A DNA stretch of 64,000 nt from Trachythela sp. YZ-2020 (GCA_016169945.1 JADLSH010000379.1:1888001-1952000); one strand, 5' to 3'. Positions 34,173 through 46,004 are shown, counted from the first letter of the stretch. A program made the numbers and translations. The notes: generated by a model not told the origin, from the sequence alone.

Positions 34173-34297
34173 TGCAAATTCAAAACACGGAGTCACAGCC
34201 AGACTTGAAGAAGTCGTTCAATGTTCTTCTGATCCTAAATTTGATGCCTCTTTTAAATGTTCGACACAAAGTACATATATATATATAATCATGGAAC

Positions 34298-34660
34298 ATT
34301 TCACAGTGCACTCAAATTTGCACATATCATTTTACATGTGAAATTATATGCGGAATTGGAACATTTTATATGTGAAAATGCACATTTCACATGTGAAATT
34401 CAGAATTTTCACATAAAATGTTCCAATTCCACATATAATTTCACATGTGAAAATTCTGAATTTCACACGTGAAATGTGAATTTTCACATATAAAATGTTC
34501 CAATTCCACACATAGTTTCACATGTGAAAATTCTGAATTTCTCATGTGGAATGTGCATTTTCACATATAAAATGTTCCAATTCCACATAATAATTTTCAC
34601 ATGTGAAATTCAGAATTTTCACATATGAATTATATGTGGAATTGGAACATTTTATTTTAG
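34298..34660. repeat. Cluster of TTTCACATGTGAAA palindromes
   Basis: About 360 bp of alternating direct and inverted copies of TTCACATGTGAAATTCAGAA and ATGTTCCAATTCCACATA. Strong cruciform or hairpin potential; no coding content. Confidence 0.8.
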
Positions 34661-35351
34661 AATTATGCAGGGGAATTATGTACTTATAGACCTCTAATAT
34701 ACCGAAGAACTTGCATGACTACTTGATACTTATATTTCTAATTAATATAACTAATCTGTAAAGTATTCAAGAAAATTGGAAATATTCCTCAATGCTTCTA
34801 GTGAATGAATGTTTATCTAGTTGAAGGAAATTCTATTTGATTTTTTCACTGTCTTTTGTAATGTTTAAGTATTAATATATATAATGCATTATCAAGCCAA
34901 TGTATTATTGATGTATCTGTGATTATTCAGCCTATAATTATACACTTTTAGTGTAACCTATATGTATTAAAATAATTATTCTAACTAAGTCTACGTTCAC
35001 ATTAAAGACTGCATGCCATATACTTAAAGTATATTATCTAGTATATATGTTCAATTACAAAATATAGGCACAGTTCAAATTATCAAGATCTTATTAATAA
35101 CACAGAATACAATTCAAATTTGATCCATTTCCCTGCATTCATTGTCAACCTTTATGCAGCCATAAAATTTGTTGTTAGAACTTAGAAGACCTTATTATAG
35201 TTTCACGTTTCTTACAGGCTTATAGTGATTATTAAGCATGTATATACATATATATTAAGATATATCATATTAATTATTAGGCCTATTCTACAGTTTGTTA
35301 AGAGGTATTAGTTATATGAATATCAATTCAAGTTTGATCCATTGTCAATCT
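34661..35351. other. Non-coding spacer
   Basis: No gene. From about 35050 it matches 41030 onward as part of a segmental duplication that carries the module-gamma small gene. Confidence 0.45.
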
Positions 35352-35597
35352 TTATGCAACCATGACCACACATTTGATGTTAGGCGACCATGTTGTAGTT
35401 TCTTTCTTTCTCAAAACTTTGATAAAGAAGCCAGCCTGAGCCATACTGGTACAAACCACATTGTCTCCAGTGTTCTGGTTTTCGTTCACCACCCTTAACT
35501 TTCCTGTTGTTGGGTCAAATGTTAACTTCTGTCTCCCCGTGTTATTTCCCGCAGCAATACTTTCCAAATGACCTTGGACGTCTTTGCTATTCGACAT
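35352..35597 (-). CDS. Small module-gamma protein (FDPxTGKLRV), copy 2
   Basis: Encodes 81 aa. It starts MSNSKDVQG like copy 1 and has LTFDPTTGKLRVV, then GDNVVCTSMAQAGFF, then a basic tail (KVLRKKE). Selection on the protein is suggested by conservation of MSNSKDVQG, FDPxTGKLRV and the NVVxTxMAxxGFF block between copies. I do not recognise the family; TRIM1 and TRIM4 carry the same core. No Gly-Gly terminus. Confidence 0.55.
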   Translation of the reverse strand: MSNSKDVQGHLESIAAGNNTGRQKLTFDPTTGKLRVVNENQNTGDNVVCTSMAQAGFFIKVLRKKETTTWSPNIKCVVMVA

Positions 35598-36764
35598 CTT
35601 GAAATGGTTGAAATTGCAGTCTTGTCTTCTACCAAGAAACTTTTATCTTTCACGGATTTGTAGGCCCTGGAATTGTGATAAGATTTGCTTTATGTATGGG
35701 TGGGAGCTGTCCGTGAAATATTTTGCAACTTGTAAATTGCTGTTTTGCCTCGCTTGTCATGCAGCTATCGGGTAAGTCTTAAGATACTTTGTCAATTTCA
35801 TCGTTTGTTTTCTGTTTCACCGTTTGTCATGCAGCTATTAGTTAAGATCTTTAAGATCATTCATGCATTACTAGGGTCATTTTGTCAGATGTTGATTTTA
35901 GAATTTAATTCGTCCCTGTTGTGTACGCTGTAAAGGGCTACAGCCCATAATCTATAATATAACAAACCGATATTGTCAACCTAACCTTATAAACAAGACA
36001 TATTCAAGTCTTGATGTGGATGGATATTTCGAGTGAAAAATTATGTCCATATTCTTTATATCCTAGTAATTTTTCACTCGAAATGTCGTTCCACCTAAAC
36101 CTTCTACATCAATTTCAATCGAGTGAGATGCAGAGAAAAACATGTAATATTCAATCCTTACCTACACTTGATACCAGATTGGTGCCTTTGAAGTTTAATA
36201 CAATCTTGTAGTTTCGCTACTTATGTACGCAATTCACTGGATAAGTAAGAAAGGTTCGAGTCAAAGTCGCTATTTCTAATTACGATTAAAGCTTTTTCGC
36301 GGAAGCCAGACAAATTTCTTGGTATATCAGTTTATCAGAATATCGTATTACGCAGTTTCACTTTTGTATAAATTCTGAACCTGCGATTCTCTTCCTACCA
36401 ATAATGTACCTTTAGTGTAAGCATGCGCGATCACATCAGAGTTAGATTTCGAATGTATAAACTATTGTATTTTGTACTTTCGATATCAATTCTATTTAAT
36501 AATTCATTCATTACTTATATATGAATTTAATTGCATTGGTATAGCCTCGATATGTTGTGCATTTCAATTAAAAACAATATCTTTTATATATATTTTTATT
36601 ACAAAATAATAAAGTTGATATTCGATTGTTCATTGAGTAGTTCATAAAATGAGCAAGCTATAAATTCCCTGCATGTAAAATCGTAGCAAGTGCACTGAAG
36701 AGTGAAAGTCACAAAGAGACTTAATACATCATAGCCATAAATGTCATAACTATATAGTCCATCC
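35598..36764. other. Spacer with palindromic repeat
   Basis: No gene. Holds the second copy of the 28240 repeat family (36020-36140). Minus-strand AAAAGTGAAACTGCG near 36352-36366 is IRF-like and recurs at about 42902 in the duplicated segment. Confidence 0.45.
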
Positions 36765-37199
36765 TCAGTGCATATGTCCAAGGTAATAGTCCAGTTTTCT
36801 CCCTGTTTGTAAATGTCCTTCGTAAGCTTCTAACCAAACACGACCTTTGAGGAAGATCTCGTAAAACGTATGTTCCGGGTTCCAGCGCGGTGAATAATAG
36901 TGACAAATTTTCAGGCAGCCTTCGCGCTTTCCTAGTGTATGCATAGCACCACTGATGTTCCAGTTTGGCATCGGTTTTGGTGAGCTAGCAACGACCAAAT
37001 CAGCCAGACTGTTAGGATAATCCGGCGGTACATAGGCACGAAGACGATAAATTTGGTTACTGTTGCTAGTCATCTCAATCTCGATTTTAGTTTTGCCCGC
37101 AATTCTAGGATCGATCCATTGTACTTTTCCAGGAAAATATCGATCTAGGATCTCTTTTTCGACTCCTAGTCTGTATTGCTGAACTGGAATCCAAGCCAT
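36765..37199 (-). CDS. E2-like protein, subfamily A (A1)
   Basis: Single exon, 144 aa, starting MAWIPVQQYR; an in-frame Met 10 residues upstream is outside the conserved region. Shows the array's E2 pattern: YPNSLADLVV (the YPxxxPxlvv strand of UBC folds), PKPMPNW, HTLG, then LKICHYY with candidate active-site Cys99 and W106, and VWLEAYEGHLQTG. Eukaryotic HPN is absent. The H-to-LC-to-WLxxYExxLxTG layout is that of bacterial E2 proteins found beside ThiF and JAB. In the HTLG region it reads SGAMHTLGKRE where A4 has SDTKHTLGKRD. Minus-strand upstream sequence has an IRF-like word (37257-37268). Confidence 0.8.
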   Translation of the reverse strand: MAWIPVQQYRLGVEKEILDRYFPGKVQWIDPRIAGKTKIEIEMTSNSNQIYRLRAYVPPDYPNSLADLVVASSPKPMPNWNISGAMHTLGKREGCLKICHYYSPRWNPEHTFYEIFLKGRVWLEAYEGHLQTGRKLDYYLGHMH

Positions 37200-37256
37200 T
37201 GGCATAGGTGGTTTATATAAACACAACAAATATACACCAAACCGATAAACGGATTT

Positions 37257-37268
37257 ACTTTCGCTTCC
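37257..37268 (-). promoter_or_regulatory. IRF-like element upstream of A1
   Basis: The minus strand reads GGAAGCGAAAGT, 58 bp before the A1 start. The same word precedes A5 (51326-51338), and a one-base variant precedes A4. Confidence 0.4.
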
Positions 37269-37796
37269 GCCTCGCGCTGGTATATGATTTATTCATTATT
37301 TATCGTCTTACATCGATCGCATTATCATTGGCCAATCAGAGAGCAGATATTTAACCTTACATAATGAACTTTAATCGCATATATTCTAAAAGTAAAACCG
37401 GCTTTTAAAATTCATCATTTATTTCTTAAATTCTTCATTCTTTGTTAAAAGAAGTAAGTCCTGGTCTTTACCTGATAAACTTAAGTTGTTATAAAGAATG
37501 GTTTTGCGGGTTGATATATCTTAGCAAGCAAACGATTTTTCAGGATTATATCCCTAGTAAAATAGTGCAGTACAATATACAAACAGCAGTATAAGTTTAT
37601 ATATTCTTTATTGAAGTAGACTAATTGTAAACACTACAAAGTCAATATTCTTTATATCCTAGCTGCCTATGGATAAATCTTATCATTGTGTATAACGGCC
37701 AATGTTTATCTCCAGTGTGGTAAATCAGATTTAAGTGTTTTTGACACACTTTAGCTGAAAGCAAGTTCTTTGTATTCTATAGTTTCATAGTATTAT

Positions 37797-38249
37797 TTAG
37801 AACATTTGTCCGCCCATGTGACCCAAGTAGGAATCGACTGATTTGCCACTGGTCAAGTGTCCTTCATAGGCTTCTAACCACAACCGTCCCTTCATAAAGA
37901 TTTCATAGAAAGTGTGTTCACCACTCCAACGTTCTGAACGATAATGACAAATTATGAGAAATCCTTCATAATTGCGCCCCAAAGTATGAGTAGCGGCACA
38001 ATTGCCCCAGCTAGGCATGGGCGATGGTGAGCTTCGGACTACCATGATAGGAAGGCTGTTTGGGAAATCACTTGGAACATATTGACGTAAGCAGTAAACT
38101 TGATCACTATTTGAGATCATAGTGACATCGACTTTGGTATTACCAGATATACCAATCGGGTCGACCCATTCAACTTTACCTGGGAAAAACTTTTCCAGAA
38201 TGTCCTTTTCTACCGCAAGCCTTTGTCTTTGCTCTTGATTCCACGGCAT
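37797..38249 (-). CDS. E2-like protein, subfamily A (A2)
   Basis: Single exon, 150 aa from MPWNQEQRQR; the frame is open 49 codons further upstream, but the conserved family start is MPW. Candidate active-site Cys101 in LIICHYR, preceded by ATHTLG and followed by W108 and LWLEAYEGHLTSG. Closest to A3 (same NTKVDVTMISNSDQVYCLR block) and to the truncated copy at 57006-57225. Divergent from the B1 gene downstream. Confidence 0.8.
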   Translation of the reverse strand: MPWNQEQRQRLAVEKDILEKFFPGKVEWVDPIGISGNTKVDVTMISNSDQVYCLRQYVPSDFPNSLPIMVVRSSPSPMPSWGNCAATHTLGRNYEGFLIICHYRSERWSGEHTFYEIFMKGRLWLEAYEGHLTSGKSVDSYLGHMGGQMF

Positions 38250-39264
38250 GGTATATTTAACAAGATGTATGATATTCACTGATGTACAATATTCTGGTAA
38301 AAGGTTTGACTTGGCTAAGGTGACGAAGTGTCTATAAAGCTGCAGTACACAGTCTACACAGCCACACTGAATTGTGGCCGCACAACTCTTCGACAAACTG
38401 AAGTCTATTTATACTGTTTTATACTTTAGGGAAGCTCGAAATTGCTTTTACTTTATATAGGATATATGTTTTACAATATCGAAACTAAGTAACACAAAGC
38501 TCCTATATATGCGTGCGCACTTCTGAGGAAGGTTTAACCAATCACAACGCAAAATTTCTAAAACAATGATTAAGATGAAGTACTTATCGTGGATTACCAG
38601 GAATTTCAGGGCAGTTCTTGGAAGAGCAAAGATGCCGTATAATATTTGTCTAATATGTGGGCATAGCTGAGCACTTCAATTTTGGATTGTCTGTGGGTTT
38701 GAGTTAGTATTAATAGCTTAACCCATTAGCTGGCAACCCTACTTTAGTATTTTACTCTGTCTAACGCCTGACGATTTTACTCGTCAGTGGTAGTGTACTG
38801 CCATCAGTTAGTGGGTTCAAGTTCAAGTATATATTTTCACTGGCATTGTCCTAATTTTAAAATAATTTATATGCACCATGCAATTCGAACCGCGGGTAAT
38901 CTATATTTTCATTTTCCATGTATGGAGTATTCATTTTCCTGGAATTCATTGCATCAATGATCTCAAAAGAATACATCTGTGAATAAGTTGCCCGATCTGA
39001 GTAGAGACACATGATTCAGCCGTAATAGAGCAAACACGAGACGAACTTTCCGGACGTACTGGCGAGAAAATCGCTGCTTTCACGTGCAAACTGATCCTTA
39101 TATCCCATCTGCCTCAATCTCGAATCTTCCAATTACGTCATAGGAAAACAGCAGGTCATTTAGGGAATTCCCCATTGCGTGGGATTCTCCGACACTTCTC
39201 AAAGATAAAACATACAATCCACAGCGAACTATAATTGTCGTTTTGTAAACTTACATATCAAAGA
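38250..39264. other. A2/B1 divergent intergenic region
   Basis: No gene. It is largely duplicated at about 57226-58033, in front of the B pseudogene, which shows that A2 and B1 were copied as a block. Confidence 0.55.
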
Positions 39265-39801
39265 ATGACGGATAATAAGTTATTACGGCTAAGACTAAAA
39301 CATGAAAGGAACTGGCTAGAAAAATATTACAACGGAGAAAAATTCCCAAGGCGTTCGATGTATGGAATGGCCGTATTCGAACGAGACATAACGACAAGTC
39401 GGAAGAATGTCTACACATTACGTATTTTAGTTGGCGAAAACTATCCTGTTCAACTGCCCGATTTAGTTGTATGTGATTCGCCAAAACCGATGCCAAAAAC
39501 GTTGGAATGGCAGGGGACACATACGACACACACTTGGCCACAAAAATATGGGCTATTACAGATTTGTTTCTATCATCAGCAATGTTGGACGCGAGAGAAT
39601 AAACTGTATCAGGTTTTTGAGAAAGGAGAAAAATGGTTAGAAGAGTATGAAGAGCATCTTGCGACTGGTAAAGCTATGAATGAACTGTTGCCTGCCATGA
39701 AGCTAACTGAAGAAGAAGCTCGCGAAGAGGAACGGCTTGAGGCAGACTATGAACGTTTTATGGCAGAATATGATCAGAACCTACTTCGGTTTCGCCGATA
39801 A
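39265..39801 (+). CDS. E2-like protein, subfamily B (B1)
   Basis: Single exon, 178 aa. The start MTDNKLLRLR is chosen because the upstream in-frame extension is not conserved with B2 and B3 (a one-base insertion lies in the leader here). Core: YPVQLPDLVVCDSPKPMPK, GTHTTHTWP, then LLQICFYHQQCW with candidate active-site Cys101, and KWLEEYEEHLATG. A charged C-terminal helix follows (KLTEEEAREEERLEADYERF), absent from subfamily A. The candidate Cys, the His/Thr before it and the WLExYE block match subfamilies A and C. Confidence 0.8.
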   Translation: MTDNKLLRLRLKHERNWLEKYYNGEKFPRRSMYGMAVFERDITTSRKNVYTLRILVGENYPVQLPDLVVCDSPKPMPKTLEWQGTHTTHTWPQKYGLLQICFYHQQCWTRENKLYQVFEKGEKWLEEYEEHLATGKAMNELLPAMKLTEEEAREEERLEADYERFMAEYDQNLLRFRR

Positions 39802-40279
39802 TTGCCCGGTCTATTACTATAGACAGATCATCCATCAGGATTTATCAGATCTATACTGGCAATGGTTCTGGAAACAAAGCATGTCTGGAATTTTTCCGAT
39901 AGTTTGTATTTATACACAAAGGCTGATCATCCTTGAAGACGATCTATATACGCACGCAAATTTATTTGTTTGACAAGTTGACAAACTACGCAGCTAGTTC
40001 GTCTTGACGGATGACTTGTTTTCCACATTTTTACACAGACGATTTATCAGACAAATTATTTTGTCTTTTCAACGAACTTTTAGAATTTCAATAATGTATT
40101 GTTGTACATATTAATTATCATTATAACTTATTTTACAAAAAATTTTACACATATTCATATATAAAATTACTATTATATGCACCATGTTCAAATAATTGAA
40201 TAATAAATTCGGGGTTAAAAAAAGTTGGGGAAAAAAGATTTAAAGAAAAAGTTCTAAGTCAAATAAAAATGACTTTGCC
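39802..40279. other. 3' flank of B1
   Basis: No gene. AT-rich 3' flank, homologous to the flanks of B2 and B3 (GACAGATCATCC words), with an AATAATAAA polyadenylation-like signal at about 40199. Confidence 0.4.
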
Positions 40280-40355
40280 GGGACTTGAAACTATGCTTGA
40301 AAAAAGATCTCGTAATCGCACACCGTAACCACCACGCCACCAGCATGCAGCCTCG
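40280..40355 (-). repeat. tRNA-like SINE head
   Basis: The minus strand reads TGGCGTGGTGGTTACGGTG (A-box-like) and AGTTTCAAGTCCC (B-box-like), a tRNA-derived SINE remnant. Confidence 0.5.
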
Positions 40356-40384
40356 CTAAATGCAATCGCATAAAAGATCTTAAT

Positions 40385-40901
40385 GTGGCTCCCTAGGGTT
40401 TTTTCCCCGAGGGTAACGTTTCTCGTATACATGGCGGGAAATTTAAAATAATCGTGTGGCATCTTTCAATTTCTTTTATTTCCTTCGGTGAATTTTTTTA
40501 AATTTCATACGTATAAAGACATTACTTTCGTTAACCTAAATACACATTTTCACAAATATCAATTTTGAACCTTTTCGTAAATTACTTGAAAATGTATCGA
40601 TTTAATTTTTTGAAAATACAGCAAAAGAACTATTGAAACACTACTCTTTGATTTGCAAATTTTCAAAAATTACCCAAGAAAATCTTCAAAATGGCAAGAA
40701 GAATAGAAAAAACGTACTTTATTGAAGACGTGCTGTTACCATGGTAACAGAGTTTGATCGCAAATTTACTTTTGCAAAATCTTCAAACTAATGTAACGGC
40801 ATGTTTGGCGAAAATGTCGTGCTCATATCACGCAAGGTGATGGTTTGGAAGTCGTTTTATTTCATCAGTGTTGTCTTGAGTGAAAACCCTAGGGAGCCAC
40901 C
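40385..40901. mobile_element. TTAA MITE with GTGGCTCCCTAGGG ends
   Basis: The terminal inverted repeats GTGGCTCCCTAGGGTTTT (40385-40402) and complement (40883-40900) are flanked by TTAA on each side. Interior non-coding. piggyBac-type target site. Similar ends occur near 24975. Confidence 0.7.
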
Positions 40902-41297
40902 TTAAATAATGCTAACTATCAAATCTCGATACAATAGCCGGTTGCCGGCTGTGTAGTCACTTCGTATTTAATATTGCCAACTGGTAATACGTTATAACCA
41001 GTATAAGTCTGCTGGTTGTAATCTCACAAAATAACGCAGAATGCAATTCAAATTTGATCCATTCCCCATTGTCAAACATTTATGCAGCCATAACATTTGA
41101 TGTTAGAACTTAGAAGACCTTATTATAGTTTCATGTTTCTTACAGGCTTATAGTGATTATTAAGCTTATATATACATATGAAAAGATATATCAGTTGCCT
41201 AATAGTATTAGGCCTATTCTACAGTTTGTTAATAGGTATTAGTTAAATGAATGTCAATTCAAGTTTGATCCATGCATTGTCAATCTTTATGCAGCCA

Positions 41298-41475
41298 TGA
41301 CCACACATTTGATGTAAGGCCACCATGTAGTTTCTTTCTCATTGTACAAAGCTTTGATAAAGAAGCCAGCCTTAGCCATACTGGTACAAACCACATTATC
41401 TGAATTATCTCCGGTGTTCTGCTTTTCGTTCACCACCCTTAACTTTCCTGTTGTTGGGTCAAATATTAAGTTCTG
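41298..41475 (-). pseudogene. Truncated module-gamma gene, copy 3
   Basis: Reads LIFDPTTGKLRVVNEKQNTG, then NVVCTSMAKAGFFIKAL, matching copy 2, but the first about 22 codons (MSNSKDVQG...) are deleted. The 5' UTR sequence now runs straight into the core, so no start codon remains in place. Confidence 0.65.
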
Positions 41476-41699
41476 TGAAATGGTTGAAATGTCTTGAAAT
41501 GGTTGAAATTGCAGTCTTTTCTTCTACCAAAAACTCTTTATCTTTCACGGATTTGTAGGCCCTGAAATTGTGATAAAATTTGCTTTATGTATGGGTGTAT
41601 GGGGGTCCAAAGATGTCAGCTGTCCGTGAAAAAAATATATTTTGCAAGATGTCACTTCCAAATTGCTGTTTTGCATCGCTTGTCATACAGCTATCAGTT

Positions 41700-42419
41700 G
41701 GTGGTCGTATCCCTTTCTCTGGTCATTTTTTCAAAAAAAATTTTTGTGTCATTTTGGGTATTTTAAATATTGTAGATTTAGAATTTGTAATTACTTTTGT
41801 AATTACAAAAGTAATGTATGAAGCAGGAGCATTCTGAAGCCTTCTGTAAGGTACATTTACCAAACTGAAACTTTCGCACTGGATTTTCTCCGATTTGTAA
41901 TTTGACAGGAGTCAGCAATACCTGTGACATTGTAATTTTCTAGGTTTTTATTATAGAAGCTTGATATTTTGCACATTTATAGCCTGTACCATTGTCTAGT
42001 GCCTGACACTCTTCAAATTTCAATATTTTTCATTATTGATGAATTATTCACAAATTGCATCATAAATATCTCAATAAAAGTACAAATAATGCAACAATTC
42101 CAATTTTTGGCTCTAAAATGTTTATTAAAGAATTTTGAAAAAAAATAAAGAGTGTCAGGCACTAGATCAGGTTCTAAGCTTTTCAAAAATATATCGTTCA
42201 TTAGATTTGGGTAATTGGTTCATGAGATATGACGTTTGCGCCGCTAGGCAATTATGGCCTAATTAGCGGCCGCCATATTGGATAATTAGTGTAATTAGTG
42301 ACTTTGTGAAAAAAATTTTGCATAGGTCATTTTACTTCACCTTACCCTTTCAGAAAATGATATTTTCACTTTATTATCTTTAAAATTGAAAAAAAAAGGT
42401 TAAAAGGGATACGACCACC
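41700..42419. mobile_element. 720-bp MITE with GGTGGTCGTATCCC ends
   Basis: Terminal inverted repeats GGTGGTCGTATCCCTTT (41700) and complement (to 42419). TTAA follows the right end; the left flank is AGTT, perhaps decayed. The paralogous segment near 35.76 kb lacks it, which confirms insertion after duplication. ORFs inside it are not supported. Confidence 0.7.
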
Positions 42420-43080
42420 TTAAGATACTTTGTCAGCTGACAGTAAGATATAGTATAATTTAATTTAATTTAAGTGCTGTTTCATCGTTTATCATAAATG
42501 CAGCTATCAGTTAAGATCTTAAATTTGTAAGACATTCATGCATTGTTAGTTCCAATTTGCTGTTTCACCTATCGGTTAAGATATTTTGTCAGTTGATTTA
42601 AGAATTTCTATCCCTATATACGCTGTAAAGGGCTATAGTATAGGCTAGTTAAATACCTTACTGGGGAACAACCCATAATCTATCAATTAACAAACCGATA
42701 TTGTCAACCTAACCTTATAAACAAGACATATTACACACATTCTTACCTACACTTGCTGATACCAGATGCTTTTAGTATCGTTTATGTACGAAATTCACTG
42801 AATAAGTAAGGAAAATTCGAGTCAAATGTCGCTATTTCTAATTGCGATGCTTTTCGCGGAAGCCGAGCAAATTTCTTGGTATATCAGAATATCGTATTAC
42901 GCAGTTTCACTTTTGTAAATTCTGAACCTGCGATCCCTTCCTACTGAAGTAAGATTAAGCTAAGCATGCGCGATTATACCCAAAAGTTTTACTATATCTT
43001 GTACTTTCGATATCACTTTTAATTAATTATGCGTTCTGACTGATATATAAATTGCATGGCCTCAAATCCTATATTGCATG

Positions 43081-43665
43081 TTCACTTTGGAATACAACAT
43101 ATATCTGTTAGTAAACTTGAACAAGCGAATAAGTTGTATTTAATATGCCGCTACATTTAGGCGGTGTCTTACATCGAAAAGAGTACAGTCATCTAACTAA
43201 TTCTCTGTAAACGCAAAATTTAATATAATTTTATTATACATAAATATTAATCTTGTAACTCTTCCGGAATCTTTGCTCTTCCAAGAAGTGCATCGGAAAT
43301 TCCTGGTAATTCACGATCATCTTAGTCGTTATGTTTGGAAATTTTGATATCTGATTGGTTGAAAACGTACTCGGTAGTGCGCGCGCATACACTGAGTTCC
43401 TTCGTATTGCATATAGTTTCAATATTTTACAAGATATTGGCCTAAAATACTATTGAATTTGATCCTGACTATAGTATATTTTGCGTATACTATACATTTT
43501 AACATAGACTGCTGCAGTTTATCAAAAATGGCCGCCTAAATTTCCTGAATACCACACAGCACAGAACCTGTGACCACAGCGGCCTTACACACAGACACTT
43601 CATCAAATTTCCAAGACAAACTTTTCCCAAAAGCTTGTACACCAGTGTATATGCATCGTATTATC
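43081..43665. other. Upstream region of A3
   Basis: No supported gene. The frame of A3 is open upstream to 43570 but is not conserved with the other A genes. Confidence 0.4.
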
Positions 43666-44097
43666 ATGCCTTGGACTCCAGACCAGCGACAAAGACTAGC
43701 GGTAGAAAAGGACGTATTGGCAAAATATTTCCCTGGTAAAGTTGAATGGGTCGATCCGACTGGCAACACTAAAGTCGATGTTACTATGATCTCAAACAGT
43801 GATCAAGTGTACTGTCTACGTCTATATGTTCCAGTTGACTTCCCAAACAGCCTTCCTATAATGGTAGTAAAAAGCTCACCAAGGCCTATGCCCAACTGGG
43901 GCAATGATGCGGCAACTCACACTCTTGGGCGAAATGGTGAAGGATTTCTGGTAATTTGTCATTATCGTACAGAATGCTGGAATTGTGAGCATACCTTCTA
44001 TGAAGTTTTTTTAAAGGGAAGATTGTGGTTGGAGGCTTACGAAGGTCATATTTCGACACCAGACCACCAATTAGATTATTACCTTGGCCACATGTGA
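43666..44097 (+). CDS. E2-like protein, subfamily A (A3)
   Basis: Single exon, 143 aa from MPWTPDQRQR. FPNSLPIMVV, PRPMPNWGN, ATHTLGRN, then FLVICHYRTECW with candidate active-site Cys98, then LWLEAYEGH. Nearest relative in the window is A2. It differs from A1/A4/A5 in the NTKVDVTMISNSDQVYC segment. A TGACGTCA word lies 72 bp downstream of the stop. Confidence 0.8.
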   Translation: MPWTPDQRQRLAVEKDVLAKYFPGKVEWVDPTGNTKVDVTMISNSDQVYCLRLYVPVDFPNSLPIMVVKSSPRPMPNWGNDAATHTLGRNGEGFLVICHYRTECWNCEHTFYEVFLKGRLWLEAYEGHISTPDHQLDYYLGHM

Positions 44098-46004
44098 CTA
44101 CATGAAAAGAAGAATTAAGACCCAAGAAGGGAAACAAACATCGAACACCTCTATTCAGCCCGTGCAAGTGACGTCACAACATATGTGATGTTTTCGTTGA
44201 CTTCCGCCATTTTGGGTGGCAAGTATTTAATCTATAATTGAACAAACCATGCGTCGAATGCCGTCAATTAGCTGTCAAAGCAAGGCTGCGATTGTTGTCT
44301 TTGTGTAAGAATTTAAAAAGGTCATTTTCTGCCGAAATCAATCGGGCATTAGCGCATTTTATTAATATTTTATTCTTATAGACGCCCTGCTAGAGTGCTC
44401 GCGATGATTTTTGCCACCCAAAATAGCGGATTATTTAGCATAACGTAATATTGTCATGTGACTGCAAGAACTGAATAGTTTTGTTAATTGTCCATGCAAG
44501 TCTTTAAAAGATACTATAAGATAGGCATGGATCTGTACAACTGAACATGTTAGTCTAACTTCAATTAAATTTCTTTAAAGTTTTAAAATTTTGAATTCTA
44601 CAACATATGTGTATGTTGAGATCTATTGTTTAGTGAGTTATGTTTTAATTGAACGACATTATTTTACGAGACGTGTAAAAAGCGTAAGTACTTTGTATGT
44701 ACTATTTACAACATGAGCGGCAGTGTTGTATCGGATATACAAACTCGAGCCGAAGGCGAGCGTTGTATATCCGATACAACACTGATGCGAATGTTGTAAA
44801 TGGCTTGTGAAACGTCTTGATGAGAACATTCGTATTCTTCAACAATTTAAAATAAATGAATGATATTTGGTGAGAAAATTGAACTTAAAGTTTATGTAAA
44901 TCAGCATGATTCTGTATCAGATATACAAACTCCTTCACGCTTCATGAGTTTTACAATGATATTTTAAGAGCATTGCTGATAAGTAGCACAAAAGCAGCAC
45001 ATGGCTGCAGAAGTTAGGGAGACATGGAGCGATGTTACCTCCATAGTCGAAGGCACTAACTCCAAATTCAAAATGTGTAATTCAAATCTTAGTTGAATTA
45101 AGAATTGTAAAGTTACAGGCCAACTTCAAAAATCATGTGGAGGCAGTGGATCTAGTTATCTAAACCTGGAAGTACTAGCTAACAACTCCAAAAATCAAGT
45201 GGAGCTAGTTATCTAAGCCTGGAGTTAATGGCCACGCCGGCATAACCTAGATCATTTTGAAGATTCGCTACCTCCACAAAAATAAAATCAACAGGCATGA
45301 AGCAGCAAAGCAGAATTTGTTGTGTCTTTGTATATACTATACCTTAACGCTCTACATATATTGACGTACTATTTCAAAAACGAGTTTGAGTGTTTGATCA
45401 CGGTATCAAAACACGAGAATGCTTCGAGGGGCGAAGCCCCGAGAGATTCATTAGCTTTCGAGTGTTTTGTTACTGTGATCAAACACGCAGAACGAGTTTT
45501 TGAAATGGCTTCTCAAAACGAAAAGCAGTGAACCAATCAGGCGCCGTTTTAGGACAATCGCATTGATTTTTTGTTAAATTACGATGAATGAAACACTAGT
45601 GTTTGATGCAGTGTTTTACCGGGTATGAAAGCCCATTCTCGTGACGGAATGGAGCTGTCTGATTTCCAAAGACTAGTGATTAAAGTATGTATATTTGGCT
45701 GATGCAGCGATTTCTTACCCTTAAACTATACCTAATCCGTAGAACGCCAATCCTATCCTTTATCCTACAACTAATCCTGACCTACGTCCCTATCCTAACC
45801 TTAGTTATTATTCTAATCCAAACTTAATCCTAATCCCAACCAGTGGTCCCAACCTAATCTTAACTCTGTTATTGTGACGTCATACGTCACGTTATATGGA
45901 AGTCGCCTTGAATAGGCCAGAGAATAGGCCGGAAGCGAATGTATCGTAATCGTTCATACTTGTTGTATCAATACGTCTTTCTGTTTATATCAAAGATCTA
46001 ACCA
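44098..46004. other. Spacer upstream of A4 with palindromes
   Basis: No gene. Palindromes at about 44718-44800 (GTTGTATCGGATATACAAAC and complement) and 45381-45492 (GAGTGTTTGATCACGGTA and near-complement). The region from about 44450 is duplicated at 50650-51399 in front of A5. Confidence 0.5.
45875..45940 (+). promoter_or_regulatory. CRE plus IRF-like sites upstream of A4
   Basis: Perfect TGACGTCA at 45875-45882, and GGAAGCGAAT at 45931-45940; the A4 start is at 46005. The same pair precedes A5. Confidence 0.45.

Larger units (their letters stand above)
41030..43080. repeat. Segmental duplicate of 35.05-36.5 kb
   Basis: Shares long stretches with 35050-36500: the upstream flank (TATGCAGCCATAACATTTGA here), the module-gamma gene remnant, and the GCAGTTTCACTTTTGTA segment. 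It is expanded by the MITE at 41700-42419. Confidence 0.7.
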
